Source: Dolomedes plantarius (Eukaryota > Arthropoda > Arachnida > Araneae > Dolomedidae). From it: DNA of 64,000 bases. Each line of letters starts with the position of its first letter. Within the stretch, counting starts at the first letter, position 1. The stretch is taken from assembly GCA_907164885.2 (NCBI GenBank), contig OU015496.1, positions 102,576,068-102,640,067 of the forward strand, written 5' to 3'. Below the pieces are notes generated by a model. The model searched no databases and was not told the DNA's origin. It saw only the letters and a list, made by a program, of their open reading frames with translations. Shown one piece after another: positions 48,368 through 60,424 of this stretch. Both the position numbers and the translations under genes were made by a program.

Positions 48368-48501
48368 ATGCAGCCAGGAGAAATCCATTACACAAGCATG
48401 TGACGGACCAAGAAATAGAAGCTGTTGTTAAAGATTGTTTACAGCAAGCAAAAGCGAGAAATTCCAAAAACAAAAAAAATTGCGAGGGAGAAATTTTATG
48501 A
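48368..48501 (+). CDS. Possible terminal coding exon of an unidentified gene
   Basis: A pyrimidine-rich run ending TTGTACTTCTAG is a plausible 3' splice site at 48366-48367. The following frame (phase 2) reads ARRNPLHKHVTDQEIEAVVK, then DCLQQAKARNSKNKKN and CEGEIL, with TGA at 48499-48501. The helical, charged composition looks more protein-like than the surrounding AT-rich DNA, and AATAAA follows at about 48668. I do not recognise the family. It may equally be a retroposon remnant. Confidence 0.25.
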
Positions 48502-48509
48502 ACAAATTT

Positions 48510-49350
48510 TGTATTTTATAAAGACTTTTATTAAAACATTTTTTCTTTCTTTCTTTTTTGCAGTATTAAAAATATATTTTAAAGAATGTGAGCACAAACA
48601 ATTTTGGATTAATTATTGAAGAATATAATTATAATGAAAATTCAATTGAAGCAGAAAAGTTTTTATAAAAATAAATTATGATGTTCATTGATATACTTTT
48701 TGAAACTTAATTTATTAGGTCTTATTAAAATTACTTTTATAAATAATGATGGCTGAAAAAAGAGAGAGATATAAGATATCTATATATTCAACCAGTATAC
48801 AGTTGAAGGGTTGGGTTTTTGACATTACGAGCATCAAAAACTGGTTTAAAGCTGTCAAAAACCTATGACGAATAAAGTCTTAATCACAATAGCTATTAAA
48901 AAGGAAAAAACTTGTCTTCAAGCAAATTTAAATGGTAATTCAATATTCAAATTATGTTTTAATTGTGAAATGTATATTTATTAATTAGAACAATTACATT
49001 AAAAAATATATATGCACTTATAATAGTCAGTTCAGTTTTCAATTGAAAAATTAGCATTTTGGATAATTTTTCTTTTTTTCTTAAATTTCAGAATGCATTA
49101 ATACCAAGTTTTAATGTAAAAATATTTACATTAAAACTAAATCTTTTTACATTATTTAGTTTTAATGTAAAAATAATAGTTTTATTATTATAATATTTAA
49201 TATTATAAGTATTTTCAAATATTTTTACATTAAACATTAGTAATAATATTACTATTTAAGTAATAATATATATCGATATTTTTGGCAGTTATAATGTATG
49301 ATAATTGTCATCGTAATAACATCAAAAGTTGCGGTAAATATTAATATTTA
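48510..49350. other. AT-rich intergenic stretch
   Basis: No gene recognised. The words TTTTAATGTAAAAATA recur at 49110-49180 (three times). Confidence 0.5.
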
Positions 49351-49890
49351 CATTGTATTTTGGACCTAAATTTCTTAATAATAAATTTAGAAAAATTAAG
49401 CTTAATATATTTCGAACAATTCGCATTCTAATAGGACATTTTTATGCAAAAATAATTGCTACAGAGATTCTAAAACTAAAAGTAAATTTATGGAAGTATA
49501 ACAAAAGAGTATAAAAATAATAGTGGTAAATTTATTATTACTTATTAAGTAATAATTATTACTTAATAAGTAATAATACATTAAGCTTAATTTATTTTGA
49601 ACAATTTGCATTCTAATAGGACATTTTTATGCAAAAATAATTGCTACAGAGATTCTAAAACTAAAAGTAAATTTATGGAAGTATAACAAAGAGTATACAA
49701 ATAATAGTGGTTATTATTTTTATACTCTTTGTTATACTTCCATAAATTTACTTTTAGTTTTAGAATCTCTGTAGCAATTATATTTGCATAAAAATGTCCT
49801 ATTAGAATGCAAATTGTTCGAAATAAATTAAGCTTAATTAATTTTTCTTAATTTATTATTAAGAAATTAAGATCCAAAATACAATGTTTT
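49351..49890. repeat. 540-bp foldback element with an internal duplication
   Basis: The outer ends ACATTGTATTTTGGA and TCCAAAATACAATGT are complementary. The block TAGGACATTTTTATGCAAAAATAATTGCTACAGAGATTC... occurs directly at 49432-49525 and 49615-49710 and inverted at 49713-49800. A second small palindrome (TACTTATTAAGTAATAATTATTACTTAATAAGTA) is at 49538-49572. Probably a MITE; the duplication is seen, the class is not known. Confidence 0.8.
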
Positions 49891-49894
49891 GGAG

Positions 49895-50155
49895 GGGAAT
49901 AGTACGTCCTTTAGAGGTCTAAAATATCTATATCGCGTACCCTCCAAATCGAAATTTTCGCTCTTATAGACGTCCTATAGAGCGGCGCTTAGATATCGTA
50001 GACGTCTTATGGATCTCAAAGAGAGCACATCTCGGAGCTCCTATAGAGCTCCATTCCACGTGATGTAGATATTTTTCGACGTCTTATAGAGGTACGCGTT
50101 TTTATGAGGTGAGGTATTATAGACGTCTAATAGAGATCGGTGTGTTGTGTGGGTA
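49895..50155 (-). repeat. GACGTCTTATAGAG-word repeat, copy 2
   Basis: Contains CTTATAGACGTCCTATAGAG, GTAGACGTCTTATGG, GACGTCTTATAGAGG and GACGTCTAATAGAGATCGG, and ends TGTGTGGGTATATATA, the complement of the start of copy 1 at 35674. It is directly adjacent to the foldback element. Confidence 0.65.
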
Positions 50156-50159
50156 TATA

Positions 50160-50460
50160 TATATTGCAAGCAACGACTTTTTTTAAAGTTGTATTGGCAA
50201 CTCTAGCTGTTGAATAATCATAGATTTTCCATATAAATTGGTAAATATAAAATTATTTTTTCGCTTAGAATAGCTAAAAATTTTATAAACAAAATTTAAA
50301 AAAATAACTAGAATAAATCATCTTGAGACATTTCCTACCCACAAAATTTCTTCAAATATATTAATAAGTATACGTTCTTTTTATCTTGAATTCTTATTTT
50401 TTAAAAGAAAATTTCAAACTGTTTATTTATTTTTTAAATAAATAATATTTCTTGCGTGAT
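50160..50460. other. AT-rich intergenic stretch
   Basis: Nothing recognised. Confidence 0.4.
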
Positions 50461-51677
50461 GGCACTCTTTTGAGGAAAAAATCATTTTAATAAAGTCTGT
50501 GACTATAAAAAATTTAAATTTCGTTCCTTAGACTGTCTTTAGTCTGTATGAGTGAACCATTTACTGCTGTCTAATCTTAAATTTTAAATACTTCATAATA
50601 TTTTGTCTTCTACCTTTGAAATAAAACCGAAGCAAAATGCTTAGTTTTTACAAAGCTTATTTTCACTATAGATTATTTACATTATTAGATGTGTTTAAAT
50701 ATTCAAAACTGCTTTTGAAAAAGTAATAAAAAATGCTGTTGGAAAAAACTAATAGGGTTATGCTTGTATATTTCATTTTTTTTACACTGGGCAACATCAG
50801 ACGTGTTTTTATGAAGCCAGAAAATTAATTCAAAACTTATATTTTATTTCACGGCGATTTTACAGGACATTAATATTACCTGCGTAATATATAATTTTCT
50901 TTTGTTAAAATCAAAAGAAAATAGCAATGCACTTCTTTTCCAAACGTCTTCATTTTAAGTGAAGTAGTGTATTTTCTCTGTTAATACGTCATAAGGGACT
51001 TTTTTTTACAATAAGGGCACAAATGCTTACTTTATTTTCACTAAAGAAAATTTATGTTATTAGATGCGGTTAAAAATTAAAACTTCTTTTAAAAGGATGT
51101 TCAAAACTGTGGTTAAAAAACGTAATTGAGTTAGACTTTGTAAGTTTCATTTTTGTTTTCACTTTTCAACATTAGGCGTATTTTTATGTCAGAAAACTCA
51201 GAATTTATTTTTTTTCCGCAGTTTTATAGGGCATCAAAATTACTGTTGCCAGATTATAAATTTAAAATTCTTCATAATATTTTTATCTCCTAACTGTGAA
51301 AATAAATAAAAAAAATTCTTACTTGATTTATCCTAAAGCAAATTTGTTATTAGAAGAGTTTAAAATTCCAAAGCTGTTTTTAAGAAAGTGTTAAAATTGT
51401 TGTCAAGAAAAAAAGTAATAAATTTTTGCTTTGTAAATTTCATTTTGTTTTCACTGGGCAACATCAGACGCGCTTTCCTGAAGACAGAAAATTAATTCGA
51501 AACTTATATTTTATTTCATCGTGATTTTATATGGCATCGATATTACGTGTGTAATATCCAATTTTCTTTCGGTGAAATCGACAGAAAACAGCAATGCCTT
51601 CCTTTCCCAAACGCGCTCATTATTTAGTGAGGTAGTTTATATTATCTTGTTGGGAAAGAACGTTCATTTTCTCTCCA

Positions 51678-52434
51678 AGGGGACTGGGACGTCTTCGACA
51701 ACTAAGAAGTTGGAAATTTGGGCTATTCTTTTAAAGCCCATATCTTATACAAATATGCATGTATCATTATGATTTTTTTATGTTAATTTAGTAAGACCTT
51801 TATGAATATTTTAAGATAAAAAAAAATTTATTTTTGGATTGAAAAGTAAATTTAAAATAACAATATAAACAAAAATACTTTTCCCCCTGAAATTTTTGAG
51901 GTATTCACTTTGTAACACTTTTTCAAAAATTTAGTGAAAATCTTACCTTGAAATATTGTGTGATGATTATACACAGTTTATTTTATATAGTGAACCCATT
52001 TAAGTCTTTGTTACACTTTTTTAAAAAAATTTTAAAAAATTTTAAATTTCACTTATCAGAAATTTGCATATTTTTGTCATACATTTTCACCATTTACAAA
52101 AATATCTTAAGGTTCAAAAATAAAAAATAGGTCATATTGATACAACAGCACTTATTCTATTGACTTTTAAAATTTCAGAGATGTACTTGCAACAGATTTT
52201 GCAGAAAGTGTACCATTACATGAAAAAATCATATTTTGAGAAAAACGCAAAAAACACTTTCCCATTATATGGGATTTAAATGTATGTTTACATTTTTAAG
52301 TTGCTAATAGTTGTTGTTAGAGTGTCAAAAAGTACATAAATTATATATTTTTGTAATCTGTACAATCTGCTCTATTTTTTAAGCCACAAATTCAAAAATA
52401 AATTTTTTGAAGGTATTTGACGTCCCAGTCCCCT
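51678..52434. mobile_element. MITE with 16-bp inverted repeats, in the tandem array
   Basis: AGGGGACTGGGACGTC at 51678-51693 pairs exactly with 52419-52434. The interior is AT-rich and non-coding. Target duplication not determined. Confidence 0.72.
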
Positions 52435-52439
52435 AAGGC

Positions 52440-52641
52440 ACGTTTGCGTACACATGTTAATTATGACGTCATCCTTTTTTCTACCTGTACGGTAATGCTC
52501 TGTGTGCGAGTGTAGAAGGAGAATAATGTTGTTCACTGTAAGACGTTTCTGTGTTGTGTTCTGTGAAAATGTATCTTTGTCCTATTAAATGTTTTGCTAC
52601 TACTCTGCTGCTATTATTTGTACTCTGTGTAACTAAATTCA
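52440..52641 (+). other. Insertion-like segment with a perfect CRE palindrome
   Basis: TGACGTCA lies at 52464-52471 in a more GC-rich 200-bp segment that is not part of the tandem unit. Ends TGTTAATTATGAC... and ...TAAATTCACA make a solo-LTR reading possible, but no partner copy is in the window. Confidence 0.3.
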
Positions 52642-53326
52642 CATATCTCTGTCAATACGTTAAAAGGGATTTATTTGCAACAGAGGAACTGCGTATTCAC
52701 AGAGCAGTTTCCTAACAGTAATAAAAAATGCTTACTTAATTATCACTAAAGAAAATTGATGTTATTAAATGTGGTAAAAAATTATATATTATTACATGCT
52801 TTTAAAAAAGTGTTCAAAATTGTTGTTAAAAAGGTAATCGAGTTATGCTTAGTAAATTTAATATATTTTAATTTTTCCACATCAGATGTATTTTTTTTAA
52901 TTTCAGAAAACTCAAAATATATTTTGTATTTTATCGCAGTTTTATGGGCTATCCAAATTATTGCTGCCAGATTATAAATTTAAAATTTTTATAATATTTT
53001 ATCTCCTAACTATGAAAAGAGTATGAAAATTCTTGCTTAATTTTCACTAAAGAAAATTTGTTATTAGATGCGGTCAAAAATTCAGAACTGCTTTTCAGAA
53101 AGTGTTCAAAACTGTTGTTAAGAAAAAAATTAATAAAGTTATGCTATTTAAAAATAATAATCAAAAAATAAGTTATGCTATTTAAATTTCACTTTTTTTT
53201 TCACTTGGGCAACATCTGACGTATTTTTCTGAAGCCCGAAAATCAATTAGAAACTTTTATTTAATTTCATCGCAATTTTATTGGGCATCGATATTACCTG
53301 TGTAATATATAATGTGATTTTGTGAA

Positions 53327-53999
53327 AGGGATAAGGGGCCTTCAACCTCTTTTTCTTCAAATTTTCAAGATATTTCTATATATACAATTTGAGACTAATT
53401 AATGTTCTTTTCTACTACATTAAAGACACTTAGAATTGACAGATAAGTATTTTGGGGGAAAATCGGACCTGTTTTTCAAAATATTCTTCAAAAATTCCCA
53501 GCATTTTTCAAAATGCCCCATGAGCATTAATTTTCTTTTGATTTCTTCCAAAATTCTCGGGATTCTTAATGGAAATGTTTGTCACAAAACTGTGCATTGT
53601 TCTTTGAAACCACAGATATTTTCTAAATCTAATCACCATTATATGAAGTAAAAATATGCAAAAACATAAAATAAAGGACAAATTAAAAAAAACACTATGG
53701 CTTTGCATTCATTCAAAAAATAAAAATTCAGTGCACAATTATGTTTATACATATATGGTAAACTTATATTTAGAAAATTAAGGTTTTAAAATGATATGGA
53801 ATGCATCTGAAGCAGTTTGAAAAATGCTAGTATTTTTGAAAAATAATATGAAAAATGGGCAGTATTCAACCCAAAAATCTATATTTCGAATTCTAAGGGT
53901 CTTCAGTGTAGTAAAAAGAAAAATTGCTTATCCTAAATATGTATATAAAGTTAAAAATTGATAATTTTAAAAATTTCATTTTGAACATCCCTTGTGCCC
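53327..53999. mobile_element. MITE-like insertion in the tandem array
   Basis: Ends AAGGGATAAGGGGCCTTCAA and, complemented, AAGGGCACAAGGGATGTTCA. Interior arms CTACATTAAAGACACTTAGA (about 53420) and its complement near 53900 show the inverted symmetry continues inward. Non-coding. Confidence 0.6.
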
Positions 54000-54130
54000 T
54001 TAAAATCAACATAAAATAGCAATGCACTCCTTTCCCAAAACGCATTCACTATTAAGTGACATAGTGTATATTCTCTGCTAATACGTTAAAAGGGATTTAT
54101 TTGCAACAGAGTCACTGCGCATTCAAGGAG

Positions 54131-54693
54131 CAGTTTTCTAACTATAATTGAGTCTATTTAATTAAAATCCGGTTATAGTCGCGCAGGCACTTACTGTTTA
54201 AAGCAGGGATCATTTGGGTCTTCCTGAAAAGGAATTACGGCAGATATGGAATGATAATCTCGTTATAATTGACATGGGGATAAATATACCGCATCCGTTC
54301 TCCACAATAGTTTGGGATCCAATTCTAAACAGTTCGCAAGTCAAATGCCATTCTAAATCTGCCCACTTTCAGGCCAAGCTGCGGAGTTAATGGTTGATGC
54401 AGCTGAACTGCTCCAATTATCGTCCTATTAAGTCTGTAGAGGGGAGTCATAAATTCATGCGCGCTATTCAATGATTTTAATTTCTGATACTTTCGTGAAT
54501 AGGAGCATTTTAAAGCAATTCAACGCTAAAATGAGATTTTTTTTAAAGTATAAAATCATTATTTGGTATGCTATACATTAAGAATCAGTTTCCCTTATTT
54601 TACCCTCCTATTAACCTTTTACTTACGGGGTAGGATAACATGTATACCAAGAATACTGTCCCAAGAATGAATATATATTTATATATATATATA
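54131..54693. other. Mixed intergenic stretch
   Basis: A slightly GC-richer part at 54170-54450 has a short frame (LGLPEKELRQIWNDN) of unknown origin. 54614-54670 is the inverted partner of 48208-48262. Confidence 0.4.
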
Positions 54694-57415
54694 CAGAGCT
54701 AGATTTGAGGCAGAACGCACCGGAACGGCGTTCCGATACCTCTCTTTAGGAAAAAAAATTACTATAATTAAAAACATTTATTTAATCACAAATTATTCTG
54801 TTGTTAGTAAGTGAGCCTGACCTACTACTCTTTTCAATTCACGTAAAAGAACTATTTGCAGGTCGTAATGATCGATTATGATGTGAGGCTAGGGTAGTTT
54901 TTTGAGAGTTACTATTGAGAATAGCGAACTGTGACTATTTCACTGAAGCGGGTGGTATAGTGGCTTGACCTTGGCCGGCTGACGGGACGGCAGTCTGACT
55001 CATTTTTGCGGACTGCACTGACTTTTCGTGGGTTTGCAAATGAGGCATTGATTAGCCCCGACCCCTCATTTCGAGAATCGACCTCCCCGAGATAGCTACC
55101 CTTCTTCCATGTTCTGTTGTTGAGGTTAGTTGCGTTTGAACAGTGTCAAGTCTGTGAGTGCGATATATTGTGAAGTGAAATGAGCAAAAAACTAACCGAT
55201 TTTTTTCTCACTTTCGGGGAGCAGTAAAAGACTCAAGCACAGCATTAGTAGTGACAATACCAGTGATGACAAAGTGGTTAATGACGATGACGGCGAAAGG
55301 AAAAGCCTAAGTTCGCAACCGTCCTCTAACACTGCAAGCGAAACAATGGCTTCTGAAAAGCTTGACTGTAATGTAGAATACCCTAAAGAAAAAGATACAC
55401 CTGTTGAGTGCGACAATGTCTTGCAAGATTGCTGGACTAACTCGCAAAAAAAAACGAGTTTCGCCAAAAATATGACTGGTTGTTTGTTAAAAATGGAACG
55501 TTAGGATGCAGTGCTTGTGAAAAGGTTGGGGTTTTACCTATCCCAAAGAAAACAGGTATGAAAATTTCAAAAGCGTGGGCAAGTGGTGAGATAAGTAGCT
55601 ACGGCGACACTAAAGAAAAAAAAACAAGCTTCGGTAAGGAAATAAATGTATGAACACAAAGAAAGTGCTGGTCATAGAGCAGCTGTCAAAGTTTTATGGA
55701 AAGGTGAAAATGATGTATTGGAGAAAGTTGTTTTGAAGCAGCGTGCTCACGAAAAACAAGCTACTGAAAATATATTTCGTACTGCATATAAGGTTGTTAA
55801 AGAAAATCAGTCTTTTCACAATTTTGACACAGAAATTGATTTGCAAGAACTTAATGGGGTTGGCATGGGTCGCATTTTACATTCATACAAAGCCTGTACT
55901 AACATTGCTTTGCACATAAGTAAAGAAAGGAAGAAAACATTTATTAATAAAATAATGAAGAATGACATGAAAATTAGCCTGATAATTGATGAGTCAACTT
56001 CCCTTTGTAACAAGTCAAGTTTGATTGTTTACGTTCGTTGTTCTGTGCCTAAAACTGGTATATGTGGTTCCACCAACTTCTTTTTAGATTTAGTAGAACT
56101 TGATGGTTTTACTGCTAAGGTGGTATTTGACTCTTTGATTAACTGTATTCACTCTAATGGAATAACTAACACGTTTTTAAGTAAAATCTTAACAAGCTTA
56201 ACATGTGACGACGTTGCTACTATGATTGGTAAAAACAAAGATGTTGGAGCATTATTTTGTGTAAAATTCCCTTCTGTTATTGTTTGGCACTGTGCAAACC
56301 ACAGGCTTGTGCTTTCAGTGTCTGATGTATTTCAGTCAGTTTCAGGAGTTGATAGATTTAAATCCTTCATCGACAAACTGTATGTTGTGCATCATGCTTC
56401 ACCAAAGAACAGCAGGGAACTGCGAACCTGTGCAAGTTTACTAGAGACAGAACTTTTAAAAATCTGAAGAGTTTTGAGCACACGTTGGGTTGCGTCTAGT
56501 TTCAGATCTGTGTCAGCCGTTTGGAGGTCTTATGAAGCACTAGTCCACCACTTTAAAGAAGCTTCAAATGACCCAACCAGAGACAGCAAAGAAAAAAGTA
56601 CGTTTAAAGGCCTCCTCAAAATGATTACTGAAACTAATTTCATTTTAGACCTGGGCTTGATGGCTGATGCATTGCAAGAGCTCTCAGAGTTAAGTGTAGC
56701 TTTGCAAGATCGCAAAGTTGATCTAAGCTATGCTAACAAAAAGTTAAAAATTACATCTTCTTTGTTTGAGGAAAGAAAATCAGTTCCAGGATTTTACTCA
56801 TCGATGGCTCAAGAAGCAGTAAACAACTTGTCTTTTTTCGGCATTCCTCTCCACGTAAAAGAAGGTAGGAAAAACAACCATTCTTTGAGCACCGAAAAGT
56901 TTTACGAGGCATATAAAAAGTCTATTGAAACAAGACTGCTCAGAGAAAAAGACTTTAAGCTTGCTGACACCATCAAAGTAATGGATGAAAAAAACTGGCC
57001 ACAAAATGTCCCAATAACGTTTGGGGAAAATGAAATGCGGAAACTTGCCTTCAAGTTCAAACTTAATGAAAGGCAACTAATTACAGGATTCCGAGAGTAT
57101 CTCCACATCAGAGTGTTCCCGGAAATTCTCAACCCTTTGAAACAGTCAATCAATTCGATAGTCATATCGTCGAGTGAATGTGAAAGAGGTTTCTCACAGA
57201 TGAACCTCATTATCACACCATTGAGATCATCACTGAATATTGCAACAGTTTCTGGCTTGTTGTTTGTAAAGATCAATGGACCTACTCTTCGGATCTTTAA
57301 CCCGACTAAGTATGTTGACTCTTGGCTTGTGTCTGGACACCATTCAGCAATAGCCCTCAAGAGTAAGGAGAGGTCAAGAGACAAGAAGTATTATGAAAAC
57401 ATGTTGAAGTTTTAG
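54694..57415 (+). mobile_element. hAT DNA transposon, KIAA1586-like group, right end not found
   Basis: The left end CAGAGCTAGATTTGAGGCAG starts after a TA tract, the CAG start being usual for hAT. No matching right inverted repeat was found before the RTE LINE at 57500, so that end may be deleted. The 5' leader 54700-55175 is non-coding. Confidence 0.65.
55180..57415 (+). pseudogene. hAT transposase (KIAA1586-like), frameshifted N-terminus and one internal stop
   Basis: Start MSKKLTDFF at 55180, then frame changes; a Ser-rich acidic stretch (55274-55504); and, in another frame, GTLGCSACEKVGVLPI and KISKAWASGEISSYG, the zinc-finger-like N-terminal region known from KIAA1586-like proteins. 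From 55646 to 57415 one frame holds about 589 codons with a single TGA at 56465-56467. It contains HKESAGHRAAVKVL, the first catalytic Asp in SLIIDESTSL, the conserved CHH-type WHCANHRLVLSVSD, STRWVASSFRSV, and the C-terminal hAT dimerisation block SSSECERGFSQMNLI with KINGP. hAT enzymes excise via hairpins and make 8-bp duplications. One nonsense and a few frameshifts make it inactive unless spliced. Confidence 0.88.
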
Positions 57416-57499
57416 ACAATCATTTAGGATGGGCACAAAACGTAAACAATCATGAAACTCTGCTTTTTTACTGCTTTTATTACTTCTCTACAACACATT

Positions 57500-58165
57500 T
57501 TTGTACTTGTCTTCTTCTTCTTCTTCACAAGCACAAGCACAGCAGCCCCTTACAGGCCCTGGCTGCCTCAACCACGCGCTTCTTCCGGCGTCTTCTATCA
57601 GCGACGACTCCTCTCAAATTTTAAATTTTCAAAGTTTTCAAGTCTTTTTCAATGTCATCTAACCATCTAGTCGGTGATCTACCTCTAGCTCGAGATCCCT
57701 CAGGTTTTTAAAATATCAAGATCTTAGAGGGATTATCTTCCGAGCTTATCCAAACATGGCCAATCCATCTTAATCTATTACTACGGAAGACTTGTGTTAT
57801 TTGGGATTGCCTATAAAGCCTATACAATTCAAAATTATATCTGGTTCTCCAACGTTCTTCTTCCTGCACTGGGCCAAAGACAGCCCTGAGGATTTTTCTC
57901 TCAAACATGTCCAGTGAGCGCTGTGTGTCTATGCTCAAGGTCCATGTTTCACTTGCGTAAAGTAAGACGGTAGTATTAGTGTCTTATAAATTCTTAATTT
58001 AGTTTTGCGAGATTAGATCTCAATTGTCTTCTCAGCCCAAAGAAGCATTTATTAGCCATTTTGATTCTGTTATCAATTTCTGTCCTTAGTTTATTTTTGT
58101 CATTTATTATAGTGCCAAGGTATTTCAATTCATCAACTCTTTTTGAACTTGTCTTGCAAAATGAA
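57500..58165 (-). pseudogene. RTE-type LINE, C-terminal reverse transcriptase fragment
   Basis: Minus strand: KYLGTIINDKNKLRTEIDNR, KMANKCFFGLRRQLRS, TWTLSIDTQRSLDMFERKIL, RAVFGPVQEEERWRTRYNFE, RLRWIGHVW, RARGRSPTRWLDDI and DAGRSAWLRQP near 57560. This is the conserved end of RTE-clade endonuclease-reverse transcriptases. Frameshifts are present near 57700 and 57960. The 3' end lies near 57500 in a GAA-rich run; the 5' part is missing, as in most RTE copies. Confidence 0.82.
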
Positions 58166-58239
58166 ATTTGGAATTAAATAAAATGTTCAAGTTTTTGTAT
58201 AACCAACGATTTCTTTTTTTCAGGCTAATAATTTTAAAT

Positions 58240-58281
58240 ACCCCCCCCCACACACACACCTCTATTTCTAGAAATCTAGCA

Positions 58282-58352
<71 letters not shown>

Positions 58353-58366
58353 CATACATACAAACA

Positions 58367-58398
<32 letters not shown>

Positions 58399-58421
58399 CA
58401 TACATACATACATACATACAA

Positions 58422-58518
<97 letters not shown>

Positions 58519-58571
58519 CATACATACATACATACATACATACAAACATACATACATATATACATATATAT

Positions 58572-58602
<31 letters not shown>

Positions 58603-58672
58603 TACATACATACATACATACAAATATACATATATACATATACACACACACCTATATATATATATATATATT
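58240..58672. repeat. Microsatellite block: (C)n(CA)n, (TA)n and (TACA)n
   Basis: Starts ACCCCCCCCCCACACACACA then TA and TACATACA tracts. The long Tyr/Ile/Val/Met repeat frames on both strands are artefacts. Confidence 0.97.
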
Positions 58673-58679
58673 ATTTAAT

Positions 58680-59395
58680 CACTTTTCTCCAATTTTTGTT
58701 TTATGGATATAACCGATTTGGCGAAGGATCGGGTCATTTAAGAATATAGTATTGTGGTTCTAATCAATTTTTGCATGACTTACCATAGTAACAGATTACA
58801 TATAATTAATTAGAGACTTCAACTAGTTCATGCAAAACAAACATTTTTTAAATGATCGTGGTAAAATTTAAAAAAAAATATGTATATTATATTGGATATT
58901 TATATGGAAACTAAACACAATTATTTTGGCTTCATAACGAGGAAATAGGCAAGAAAATTTGTCGAAAAATTATAGACAATGGCAAATCAACCATAAAATG
59001 TGTAATAAAAATCATTGTTTCTTAAGCACAGAGGAGTTTCTTTCCACAAAGAGGAATAATGAAATAAGTTTTAGAAAAATTAATAAAATGATTCGATTGA
59101 AAGATCTTACCCGAGGCAATGAAGTTACGCAGAGTCAGTGAGTGGTTCTTATAAACGGTTAGAAAATCTGATTCCTTTCCATTCGTCACGAAAGCTGATA
59201 AATGATTAAAAAATCCTCTTAAATGACTGGTTTATCAAAAAATAGATTAAAATGTTGTAATAGGAATTTTAAATGGTGCCGGGAAGCAAAGTGCTCCCCA
59301 CATTCGGAATCAATCAATTTTAAGCATACTACTCTATGCGTGGTTGTACTTTAATAAATGCATTTAATCTAAAGGTTTGTTCAAAATACGATTCA
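58680..59395. other. AT-rich intergenic stretch
   Basis: Nothing recognised. Confidence 0.4.
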
Positions 59396-59399
59396 AATA

Positions 59400-59833
59400 C
59401 TATAGCTGGAATCTCAATGTATTCTTGGAAAAGAACAGCTCTCCAAAATCGGAGGCAATAAATTTATACACACTCTGAGCAGACGGAAAAATCCAACTGT
59501 ATTGTTTGCCAATGCGGGGCACTTGTCCATTTGGACATTCACACTTCAACTCCGAGAATCTTTGGTTACTCTCAATTGGAGCACCGTATAGGTGAACCCC
59601 CACCAACCACTGATGCCTCTTGAATTTTTACCGAGTCCCTCCAGGGACGACATCTTGTGGTACCGTACCATCTTCCACTCTGTCTGACCTCATAGAAACA
59701 CTTTCCGGTCTACGGATTTGACTTGCCCATATTCGGTCTCCACACAAAAGTATTTAATCGCGTTCGTCAGGTTTCGAACTGAGAATCCCCAGTTTCTAGT
59801 CCAAAGCGCTGCCACGAGGCTACCTCGGGAGCC
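59400..59833 (-). mobile_element. tRNA-derived SINE, minus strand
   Basis: The minus strand begins GGCTCCCGAGGTAGCCTCGT at 59833. The A box is TAGCCTCGTGGC (59811-59822) and the B box AGTTCGAAACC (59770-59780). A more GC-rich tRNA-unrelated body continues to about 59600 and possibly 59400. The tRNA-like head is clear; the 3' limit is not. Confidence 0.6.
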
Positions 59834-59839
59834 TATTTG

Positions 59840-60382
59840 ATTTGTAGTTTACATAAAAATATATATAAACATATTAAAACAGGCATCTCTACCTACGTAA
59901 TCATGTAATAAACATATCGCATATTTTCTGTATGGTTGGGTGAAAACTCCTTCCTAACTCAGAAGCAATAATTTCACGTGTTTTCTTTATCCGTGGTGTT
60001 AATTAACGGTAATAAAACCAGACTCCTTGAGATATGTATGGAAATCTAATACAAAAAACACTAAACTCCATTTCATGTGTAGTTTAGTCCAAAATCCTTA
60101 TAAATACTGTAACGATACCCGACATACACCTGAACCGAGATCCTCTCAAAACACGAAGGTAATAAATTTATGCGCTCTTAGGTCTCATTGTTGGCATATT
60201 TCGAAGATGCACGTTCGAAGTGTAAGCATTGACGTATCACTATCGGCAAACTGCGTTATAGCAATTGATGTTCGACCAGTATCTCATGCAGGCTAAACCT
60301 AGCGGCTAACCGCCTCCACGTTTATTGTCCTTGATTGACTAACGAGCACTGTGACTACCCAATGAGATTACGTTATCGTTAA

Positions 60383-60424
<42 letters not shown>

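Larger units (their letters stand above)
50460..54130 (+). repeat. Degenerate tandem array, repeatedly interrupted by insertions
   Basis: Similar units recur at about 50785-50935, 51165-51260, 51440-51615, 52868-52990, 53190-53320 and 54000-54130. Shared words are GGGCAACATCAGACG, AGAAAATTAATTC, CTTATATTTTATTTCA, TATTACCTG-GTAATAT, AATAGCAATGCACT and AATACGTTAAAAGGGATTT. Alternate units differ in length, suggesting a dimeric higher-order unit of roughly 650 bp. Non-coding. Confidence 0.7.

Noticed and set aside
54945..55030. A-box-like GGTGGTATAGTGGCTTGACC
   Set aside because: No B box follows at the right distance; it lies in the hAT leader.
60240..60320. B-box-like GATGTTCGACCAGTATC and GCGGCTAACCGCC
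   Set aside because: Orientation and spacing do not give a tRNA-like head on either strand.
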